Shown here piece by piece: positions 57,968-64,000 of a stretch of DNA of 64,000 nucleotides. The position numbers and the translations under genes are program-made. The stretch spans positions 701,141-765,140 of the forward strand of contig NZ_JAHEPS010000002.1 of the NCBI RefSeq assembly GCF_018596335.1, in the 5' to 3' direction. The stretch's first letter is position 1. Each line of letters opens with the position of its first letter. This DNA is from Shewanella jiangmenensis. Its GTDB lineage: Bacteria; Pseudomonadota; Gammaproteobacteria; Enterobacterales; Shewanellaceae. The notes below the pieces were generated by a model. It was not told the DNA's origin. It did not search any database and saw only the letters and a program-made list of their open reading frames with translations.

Positions 57968-58745
57968 GCTGCCCGGCGGCTGGCAAGTGCCGGCCGGGGT
58001 TAAGCTCGCCTTCACTGAGCGCAGCGGCGGTTTGAGCGCTGCGCCCTATCACAGCCTCAATCTTGGGCTGCATGTGGGAGACGATTCGGCAACGGTGCTG
58101 CAAAATCGGGCTTTGCTCGGCCGCGAGCTTTTACTGCCCGCTGAGCCCGCGTGGCTTAATCAGGTGCATGGTACAAGGGTGCTGCATCTCGAGACCGAGT
58201 ACCCGAGCGCTGCTGTTAGCGATGACCAAAACCTCACAACCGCCCCCGATGCCGATGCGAGTTATACTGCCGCTGCCGCCAAGGTGTGTGTGGTGATGAC
58301 CGCCGATTGCCTGCCGGTACTCTTTGCCTCGAAGGCCGGAGATGAAGTGGCCGCAGCCCACGCCGGCTGGCGGGGTTTATGTGATGGGGTGCTGGAAGCC
58401 ACGCTTTCGCAGTTTCGCGCCAAGCCCGCCGACATCATTGCTTATCTTGGCCCGGCCATTGGCCCAGAGGCTTTTGAAGTTGGCGCTGAGGTGAGAGATG
58501 CCTTTTTGGCAAAGGCGCCGGCTGCGGATTTAGCGGCGTTCGATGCCTGCTTTGCCGCGCGGGACCATCTTGCGCACAAGTACTTCGCCAATCTGTTTGA
58601 GCTTGCGCGTTTGCGGCTTAAGGCGGCTGGTGTTCAGCTTATATTTGCCGATGAAAGCTGTACCTTTTCCCATCCTGAGCGGTTTTTCTCCTACCGCCGT
58701 GAGCGCGTAACCGGGCGCATGGCTTCCCTTATCTGGCGCGAGTAA
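57954..58745 (+). CDS. pgeF: Peptidoglycan editing factor, laccase-domain protein
   Basis: 263 residues. PgeF/YfiH family, formerly called polyphenol oxidase. The conserved metal-site and active residues lie in VMTADCLPVLF (Cys), AAAHAGWRGL (His), and YLGPAIGPEAFEVG. It removes wrongly placed L-Ser from peptidoglycan precursors in E. coli. It starts inside the end of rluD, so translation is coupled. Followed by the clpB heat-shock promoter. Confidence 0.92.
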   Translation: MTICKLPGGWQVPAGVKLAFTERSGGLSAAPYHSLNLGLHVGDDSATVLQNRALLGRELLLPAEPAWLNQVHGTRVLHLETEYPSAAVSDDQNLTTAPDADASYTAAAAKVCVVMTADCLPVLFASKAGDEVAAAHAGWRGLCDGVLEATLSQFRAKPADIIAYLGPAIGPEAFEVGAEVRDAFLAKAPAADLAAFDACFAARDHLAHKYFANLFELARLRLKAAGVQLIFADESCTFSHPERFFSYRRERVTGRMASLIWRE

Positions 58746-58777
58746 ATCAATTTCAGTGCGTGAATAGTTTTTGCGCA

Positions 58778-58805
58778 CTTGAAATTACGCCATACAGCCC
58801 CATCT
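58778..58805 (+). promoter_or_regulatory. Sigma-32 (heat-shock) promoter of clpB
   Basis: CTTGAAA, 13 bases, CCCCATCT: both elements match the RpoH consensus. It lies 47 bases before the clpB start. Confidence 0.88.
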
Positions 58806-58851
58806 TTTAGCTAACCCAGGAATTCCTGCAGTTCGTGTTTCAGGAGGCTGT

Positions 58852-61443
58852 ATGCGACTCGATCGTATGACCAATAAATTCCAGATAGCGATATCCGATG
58901 CGCAGTCTCTGGCGCTTGGCAGAGATCATCAATTTATCGAACCCGTGCACCTGATGATGGCATTGCTGAATCAGGATGGCGGCTCTATTCATCCGTTGTT
59001 AACCCAGGCCGGTATTCGGGTGAGTAACCTGCGCTCACTCTTGTCTCAAGAGCTGGAGCGTCAACCCCAGGTCGAAGGCACCGGCGGTGACGTGCAGCTG
59101 TCACAGGCGCTCATTCGTTTGCTTAATCTGTGTGACAAGCTGTCGCAAAAGCGCAAAGACAAATACATCTCCAGCGAATTGTTTGTGCTGGCTGCTCTTG
59201 AAGGCAACGACACCCTGGCGCAGATCCTCAAACAGGCGGGTGCCACCAAAGAGCGGCTGGAGCAAACCATTGAAGACATTCGCGCTGGCCAAAAGGTCGA
59301 CGACCCCAATGCTGAAGATAACCGTCAGGCGCTGAAAAAGTACACGGTCGATCTGACCGAGCGCGCCGAGCAGGGCAAGCTTGACCCCGTGATTGGCCGT
59401 GACGATGAAATTCGCCGCACCATTCAGGTGTTGCAGCGGCGCAGTAAAAATAATCCCGTGCTCATTGGCGAGCCCGGCGTGGGTAAAACCGCCATCGTCG
59501 AGGGGCTTGCTCAGCGCATCGTCAATTGCGAAGTGCCCGAGGGCATTAAAAACAAGCGGGTGCTGTCGCTGGACATGGGCGCGCTGGTGGCCGGTGCCAA
59601 ATACCGCGGTGAGTTTGAAGAGCGCTTGAAAGCCGTGCTCAATGAACTTGCCCAGGAAGAAGGCCAGGTGATCCTTTTTATCGATGAGCTGCACACCATG
59701 GTCGGCGCCGGTAAAGGCGATGGTGCCATGGATGCCGGCAACATGCTTAAGCCTGCGCTGGCCCGCGGCGAGCTGCACTGCGTTGGTGCCACCACCCTCG
59801 ATGAATATCGTCAATATGTGGAAAAAGATGCCGCCCTTGAGCGCCGTTTCCAAAAAGTGCTGGTGGACGAGCCGTCGGTGGAAGACACCATCGCCATTTT
59901 GCGTGGTTTGAAAGAGCGCTACGAGCTGCACCACCATGTGGAAATTACCGATCCGGCGATTGTGGCGGCGGCAAGCATGTCGCACCGTTATGTATCCGAC
60001 CGCAAGCTGCCTGATAAGGCCATCGACCTGATTGACGAGGCCGCTTCCAGCATTCGGATGCAGATTGACTCCAAGCCTGAGTCGCTTGACCGCCTCGAGC
60101 GCCGCGCTATTCAGCTTAAGCTCGAAGAGCAGGCGCTGGCGAAAGAAAACGATGAGGCCAGCCGCAAACGGCTTGAGCATTTGCGCCTTGAACTGAAAGA
60201 AGTCGAAGCCAAGGCCAACGAGCTTAATGAAATCTGGCGCACCGAAAAAGCGGCACTTGCCGGCACTCAGCATATTAAGGCCGATCTGGAGCAGGCAAGG
60301 CTCGATCTGGAAGTGGCGCGCCGCGCCGGTGATCTGACCCGCATGTCTGAGCTGCAGTACGGCCGCATTCCCGAGCTTGAAAAGCAGCTCGATTTGGCCG
60401 CTCAGGCCGAAATGCAGGACATGAAGCTGCTGCGCAACAAGGTCACCGATGTGGAGATTGCCGAGGTGCTGTCCAAGGCAACCGGTATTCCGGTCGCCAA
60501 GATGCTTGAGGGCGAGCGCGAAAAACTGCTGCAAATGGAGCATGCGCTGCATGAGCGGGTGATAGGCCAGAACGAGGCGGTGGATGCGGTGGCCAATGCC
60601 ATTCGCCGTAGCCGCGCCGGACTTGCCGATCCTAACCGTCCTATTGGTTCGTTTTTGTTCCTCGGCCCAACCGGTGTGGGTAAAACTGAGCTGTGTAAGT
60701 CGCTGGCGAAATTCCTGTTCGACACTGAGTCGGCGCTGGTGCGTATCGATATGTCGGAATTTATGGAGAAACACTCGGTTTCACGTTTGGTGGGCGCACC
60801 TCCCGGCTATGTGGGCTATGAAGAGGGCGGTTACCTTACCGAAGCTGTTCGCCGTAAGCCTTATTCGGTGATTTTGCTCGACGAGGTGGAAAAAGCGCAT
60901 CCCGATGTGTTCAACATTCTCCTGCAGGTACTGGATGATGGCCGACTGACAGACGGTCAGGGCCGCACCGTGGATTTTCGCAATACCGTTGTCATCATGA
61001 CCTCAAACCTTGGCTCCGACATTATTCAGGAGCGTTTCGGTAGCTTGAGTTACACCGAGATGAAGCAAGAAGTGATGAATGTGGTGGTACACAGTTTCCG
61101 GCCGGAGTTTTTAAACCGCATCGATGAGACTGTGGTGTTCCATCCACTGGATGCAGAGCACATTAAACATATCGCCGCCATCCAGATTGCATCGCTGCGT
61201 AAGCGTCTGGCCGAGCGCGAGTTTGAATTGGTGCTGAGTGACGAAGCACTGGCCTTTATCGCCAGAGCCGGTTTCGATCCGGTATACGGCGCGCGGCCAC
61301 TGAAACGGGCGCTGCAGCAGGAAGTTGAAAATCCGTTGGCGCAAAAACTGCTGCGGGGTGAGTTTATGCCCGGGCAGCCCATAGTCGTCGACTGTCAGGA
61401 TGCCGAGCTGGTGTTCAGTCAAAAACCGCTGCAAAGCCACTGA
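58852..61443 (+). CDS. clpB: Disaggregase chaperone ClpB
   Basis: 863 residues (E. coli 857). N-terminal Clp domain to about residue 145, first AAA+ with [13 protein letters not shown], the coiled-coil M domain (about 410-530), and second AAA+ with [13 protein letters not shown]. With DnaK it rescues aggregated proteins. ATG 58852 has AGGAGGCT upstream. Valine 149, the internal start of the short ClpB form in E. coli, is encoded here by GTC, which cannot initiate, so only the full-length protein is expected. Confidence 0.97.
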   Translation: MRLDRMTNKFQIAISDAQSLALGRDHQFIEPVHLMMALLNQDGGSIHPLLTQAGIRVSNLRSLLSQELERQPQVEGTGGDVQLSQALIRLLNLCDKLSQKRKDKYISSELFVLAALEGNDTLAQILKQAGATKERLEQTIEDIRAGQKVDDPNAEDNRQALKKYTVDLTERAEQGKLDPVIGRDDEIRRTIQVLQRRSKNNPVLIGEPGVGKTAIVEGLAQRIVNCEVPEGIKNKRVLSLDMGALVAGAKYRGEFEERLKAVLNELAQEEGQVILFIDELHTMVGAGKGDGAMDAGNMLKPALARGELHCVGATTLDEYRQYVEKDAALERRFQKVLVDEPSVEDTIAILRGLKERYELHHHVEITDPAIVAAASMSHRYVSDRKLPDKAIDLIDEAASSIRMQIDSKPESLDRLERRAIQLKLEEQALAKENDEASRKRLEHLRLELKEVEAKANELNEIWRTEKAALAGTQHIKADLEQARLDLEVARRAGDLTRMSELQYGRIPELEKQLDLAAQAEMQDMKLLRNKVTDVEIAEVLSKATGIPVAKMLEGEREKLLQMEHALHERVIGQNEAVDAVANAIRRSRAGLADPNRPIGSFLFLGPTGVGKTELCKSLAKFLFDTESALVRIDMSEFMEKHSVSRLVGAPPGYVGYEEGGYLTEAVRRKPYSVILLDEVEKAHPDVFNILLQVLDDGRLTDGQGRTVDFRNTVVIMTSNLGSDIIQERFGSLSYTEMKQEVMNVVVHSFRPEFLNRIDETVVFHPLDAEHIKHIAAIQIASLRKRLAEREFELVLSDEALAFIARAGFDPVYGARPLKRALQQEVENPLAQKLLRGEFMPGQPIVVDCQDAELVFSQKPLQSH

Positions 61444-61447
61444 CGTG

Positions 61448-61526
61448 GGCTTAGCTATTACAGCTTAGCTTGAGTGGCTTAGCTTTATGGCTCAGCTTTA
61501 TTGACTCAGCTTTATTGATTCAGAGC
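61448..61526. repeat. 13-15-bp tandem array, 6 units
   Basis: GGCTTAGCTTTAT, GGCTCAGCTTTATT, GACTCAGCTTTATT and three less regular units. Starts four bases after the clpB stop and ends before its terminator. Confidence 0.83.
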
Positions 61527-61548
61527 ATCGCGAAACGCCTCAAATAGA

Positions 61549-61576
61549 AAGGGAGCCATCTGGCTCCCTTCTTTTA
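61549..61576. terminator. Terminator between clpB and the DUF4124 gene
   Basis: AAGGGAGCCA / TGGCTCCCTT stem with a 2-base loop, followed by CTTTTAT. Confidence 0.8.
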
Positions 61577-61637
61577 TGTCGTTACCTTTTCATGTCTTTA
61601 GCGACATTTTTTAACCTATTTGCCGTCGATTACCGTT

Positions 61638-61673
61638 TTGGCTTATTTCTTGGCTTATTTCTTGGCTTTGCCG
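61638..61673. repeat. 12-bp tandem array with duplicated stop codon
   Basis: TTGGCTTATTTC twice without change, then TTGGCTTTGCCG. The stop codon of the DUF4124 gene (61655-61657) is in the middle unit and a copy of it (61643-61645) follows in frame in the next. Confidence 0.85.
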
Positions 61674-62122
61674 CCACTCTCTTTACAGAAAAGTTCTACC
61701 CGCTTTTTGGAGTCCGCCAGCGCCGCTTCGCGCTCTTCATCTGTCATCACCACAGGTTCATTGGTGCCCGCATCTTTACGGGTAACACGATTGAAGTTTT
61801 CCAGCACTTCCTGGTTTTGCTTTGCCTGCTCACAAATGGCATCGGCTTGTTCGGCATTTTGCTGACGGATGAGGTCGGCATTTTTCTGCTCGTCGGTTTG
61901 TGGCTCATCGGCTTTGGCCTGTGGTTTGGGTGATTCAAAACCAATTCGCTTTTGCTCAATATCAGCCGCCTTGATTACCTGGGCTTTGCCATCCTTTTCG
62001 GGAGGCTGCTCGGTATAGTGGGTGACACCGTTTTCATCGACCCACTTATATATAGTGGTGGCTGCGACCATGTTGGAGCCGAGTAGCAGAGATAATGCAA
62101 AAAGCTGATACCGATTAAACAT
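61655..62122 (-). CDS. DUF4124-domain periplasmic protein
   Basis: 155 residues. Signal peptide ending near residue 21 (SNMVAA), then the DUF4124 motif IYKWVDENGVTHYTEQPP (about 24-41), followed by a charged, probably coiled-coil region rich in Gln, Glu and Ala. DUF4124 proteins are common in proteobacterial envelopes and of unknown function. AGGAGG lies nine bases before the ATG. Divergent from pssA. The stop lies in a tandem repeat. Confidence 0.85.
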   Translation of the reverse strand: MFNRYQLFALSLLLGSNMVAATTIYKWVDENGVTHYTEQPPEKDGKAQVIKAADIEQKRIGFESPKPQAKADEPQTDEQKNADLIRQQNAEQADAICEQAKQNQEVLENFNRVTRKDAGTNEPVVMTDEEREAALADSKKRVELFCKESGGKAKK

Positions 62123-62206
62123 AAGGCTTTGCCTCCTGAAGCCCTCGCCAGTGCATGGCGAAAGTGTGATATCTTGGAATTATTGTTACTCAATGGTATT
62201 CAGTGT

Positions 62207-62980
62207 ATGCAAAATATTGACAAGCCAACAGCAAAAAATCGCGGTATCTACCTGTTACCCAATCTTTTTACCACCGCGGGCCTCTTTTCCGGTTTCTACG
62301 CCATCATCGCCTCAATGAACGGCCATTTCGAATCGGCGGCCATTGCGGTGTTCGTTGCCATGCTGTGTGACGGTCTTGATGGCCGCGTCGCCAGATTGAC
62401 CAATACCCAAAGTGAATTCGGTGCCGAATACGACAGTATGGCCGACATGGTGTCGTTCGGAATGGCGCCGGCACTGATTGCTTACAACTGGGCGTTGGCG
62501 GATTTGGGGAAGATTGGCTGGCTTGCTGCCTTTATCTATTGTGCTGGTGCGGCGCTGAGGCTTGCGCGCTTCAACACCCAGGTGGGCGTCGCCGATAAGC
62601 GCTGGTTTCAGGGACTGGCGAGTCCCGCAGCGGCGGCGGTTATTGCGGGTACTGTGTGGCTTGGTCATCAGTATCAGGTTGAGGCGGCGTCGGTCAGTTA
62701 TCTCTTTGCAGCCGTCACTGTTTGCACTGGCCTATTGATGGTGAGTAACTTCCGTTATCACTCATTTAAAGAAGTGGACTGGCGCGGCAAGGTCAACTTT
62801 ATTGTCATCCTGCTGGTAGTTGCCGTGTTTGTGGTGATTTCGGTAGAACCCGCATTAATTCTTTGCCTTGGCTTTTACCTTTATGCGCTGTCCGGGCCTG
62901 TGATTACCGTGCGCTCGGTACGTAAACTCAAAGTTTCCCATGTGGTTGGAGATGATGAGCCGGACGATACCAAGGATTAG
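62207..62980 (+). CDS. pssA: CDP-diacylglycerol-serine O-phosphatidyltransferase
   Basis: 257 residues, polytopic inner-membrane protein. The CDP-alcohol phosphotransferase signature DGLDGRVARLTNTQSEFG, with YDSMADMVSFG completing it, lies near residues 62-90 and is complete. It makes phosphatidylserine, the precursor of phosphatidylethanolamine. This is the membrane-type (type II) enzyme and not the phospholipase-D-like PssA of E. coli. ATG 62207 chosen because GIYLLPNLFTTAGLFSGFYA begins soon after; an upstream start is possible and the ribosome site is weak. Confidence 0.9.
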   Translation: MQNIDKPTAKNRGIYLLPNLFTTAGLFSGFYAIIASMNGHFESAAIAVFVAMLCDGLDGRVARLTNTQSEFGAEYDSMADMVSFGMAPALIAYNWALADLGKIGWLAAFIYCAGAALRLARFNTQVGVADKRWFQGLASPAAAAVIAGTVWLGHQYQVEAASVSYLFAAVTVCTGLLMVSNFRYHSFKEVDWRGKVNFIVILLVVAVFVVISVEPALILCLGFYLYALSGPVITVRSVRKLKVSHVVGDDEPDDTKD

Positions 62981-63049
62981 TCTCACTTTTCTGCTTTCAA
63001 AGCCGCAGCGCTAAAGCGATGGCTACCGGAAAAGTTATAAGTAGTTAAG

Positions 63050-63071
63050 CGCCGACGAGAGTCGGCGTTTT
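63050..63071 (+). terminator. Terminator after pssA
   Basis: CGCCGAC / GTCGGCG stem, loop GAGA, then TTTTCG; 70 bases after the pssA stop. Confidence 0.8.
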
Positions 63072-63074
63072 CGT

Positions 63075-63330
63075 TTGGCGTAAGCCAGATGAGTTGGGCA
63101 ACCTTTTATGATTGCGCGTCGCGGTTGTAGACAACCCCGCCAGTGCCTGCCTTGCAGCGTTTGCCAGATAGAAATTGTTAAACTGAGATGCCTTGATTGC
63201 GAAAAGCCCAAGCATTGACCATAATCTTTCTCCCATACCGTTTTAGCAGTCTGATAAAAGTCGAACGTGCTCGAGCTTGCTTGCATTTGAATGGGGTTGC
63301 TCCTGAGTCTTGATTCGCCAATTGGCAATC
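63075..63330. other. Unexplained intergenic block before the rRNA operon
   Basis: About 250 bases with a 97-codon open frame on the minus strand (63035-63328) that I do not recognise and that runs through the pssA terminator. No ribosome site fits. It may be a decayed gene or a dispersed element. 63331-63540 also holds no gene. Confidence 0.3.
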
Positions 63331-63572
63331 TAGGTTATGCCATGTGCCGCAAGTACGTTACGCCATCTGAAGCAAGATAGTTCAGCAAGACAGTACATCA
63401 GATGCTTGTTATGAAGATCGCTGCGAAAGTTCTTGAGTGTTTTTACCTGCCGTCTGACGCGCTTAAACGATGGGTTTGTACGGAAAATCGCCATAAATTA
63501 GGCGGCCTCCCATTGTAGATGGTGTTTTTGGTTGAACTTTGCTCAGTTGGGTTGTTTTCGCAGAAAAAGCCC

Positions 63573-63600
63573 TTGCGCAAAAGTTCAGGCTCCCTATAAT
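63573..63600 (+). promoter_or_regulatory. rRNA promoter P1
   Basis: TTGCGC, 16 bases, TATAAT, followed by the GC-rich discriminator GCGCATCC, as at E. coli rrn P1. Confidence 0.85.
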
Positions 63601-63709
63601 GCGCATCCACTGACACGGCACGGGGCGCCAAGCGAAACGTAGCGTGAAGGTGGTTGAAGCGAGCGAAAGCCAACTTCAACAGCGTCGAAAGAAAGTTTGC
63701 AAAAACTGC

Positions 63710-63737
63710 TTGACGCGAAAGCAGGAAAGCGTAGAAT
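63710..63737 (+). promoter_or_regulatory. rRNA promoter P2
   Basis: TTGACG, 16 bases, TAGAAT, followed by ACGCAGCCC; 137 bases after P1. Confidence 0.83.
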
Positions 63738-63773
63738 ACGCAGCCCTGACCCGGTGAGCCAAGCGCGACCGGA

Positions 63774-63787
63774 TGTTCTTTAAAAAT
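63774..63787 (+). promoter_or_regulatory. rRNA leader boxA antitermination site
   Basis: TGTTCTTTAAAAAT resembles the E. coli boxA TGCTCTTTAACAAT. It lies between P2 and the 16S gene. Confidence 0.8.
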
Positions 63788-63908
63788 CAGATAAGACAAG
63801 CAAATCTGTGTGGATACTCGCAGGTTGATGAAGTCGACAAAACGATTTTATCAATGAAAGAGTTTTCATGCAGAGCATGACAGCAGAAATTCATTGAGAC
63901 CAAAACTT

Positions 63909-64000
63909 TAATTGAAGAGTTTGATCATGGCTCAGATTGAACGCTGGCGGCAGGCCTAACACATGCAAGTCGAGCGGCAGCACAAGGGAGTTTACTCCTG
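63909..64000 (+). rRNA. 16S ribosomal RNA, 5' part
   Basis: Begins with the universal gammaproteobacterial 5' end; ATTGAAGAGTTTGATCATGG (from 63911) is the classical 27F primer region, followed by the V1 loop start. Cut by the window edge. Confidence 0.98.

Noticed and set aside
59101..60774. 557-codon open frame antisense to clpB
   Set aside because: Shadow of clpB: no ribosome site, no recognisable domain, and codon pattern explained by the GC-rich third positions of the opposite strand.
63443..63799. 118-codon minus-strand open frame
   Set aside because: Covers both rRNA promoters and the leader; not plausible as a gene.

Overview
The window reads as the chromosome of a free-living marine or estuarine gammaproteobacterium, most probably a Shewanella. 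The 5' end of a 16S rRNA gene (from about 63909), the moderate-to-high GC content, the many chemoreceptors, TonB receptors and GGDEF proteins, and the gene families present all fit; the species cannot be fixed from this sequence alone. No phage, insertion sequence or CRISPR array was found. Almost every gene is intact; the exceptions are one frameshifted chemoreceptor gene and the genes cut by the window edges.

Layout. 1-16053: a polyamine catabolism block with puuC (cut by the left edge), a PuuB-like oxidase, puuR, puuD, puuA, a putrescine-type aminotransferase, the potFGHI uptake system, a second PuuB-like oxidase, gabD and gabT. Together these can import putrescine, take it through gamma-glutamylated intermediates (and possibly direct transamination) to GABA, and then to succinate. 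Matches to the E. coli PuuR operator lie before both oxidase genes and weakly before puuD. 16141-22271: a Cache-type chemoreceptor, an unusual MOSC/flavin reductase/ferredoxin fusion, azurin and an unknown secreted protein. 22392-29639: a B12 and methionine block: a MET-box promoter and cobalamin riboswitch before btuB, a GDSL lipoprotein, an HDOD protein, then metR and metE back to back with MetR and MetJ operators between them. 29813-45841: housekeeping and signalling genes (dodecin, queG, a solute-binding protein, a TPR-GGDEF protein, maeA, yehS, a serine hydrolase, a large TonB receptor, an HTH/SMI1 gene pair, pepO, rsuA). 46026-49291: an ECF sigma / anti-sigma / DUF4097 operon and an ornithine cyclodeaminase-like gene. 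49566-55095: chemoreceptor, CHASE4-like GGDEF protein and the frameshifted chemoreceptor. 55224-55751: a tRNA-Phe/3x tRNA-Leu(CAG) operon. 56107-62980: bamD, rluD, pgeF, clpB (heat-shock promoter), a DUF4124 protein and pssA. 63573-64000: twin rRNA promoters, boxA and the start of 16S rRNA.

The most unusual property is a scatter of short, degenerate tandem arrays (mostly periods of 12-19 bp, 3-7 copies). Each array has its own unit, evidently made by local duplication. The non-coding arrays lie mostly just 3' of genes, and two run across a stop codon. The arrays inside genes have periods of 12, 15 or 18 bp and so encode tetra-, penta- or hexapeptide repeats, placed in linkers, tails or inserts. 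I count about seventeen in 64 kb. I know of no description of this pattern, and it is the best candidate here for something new.
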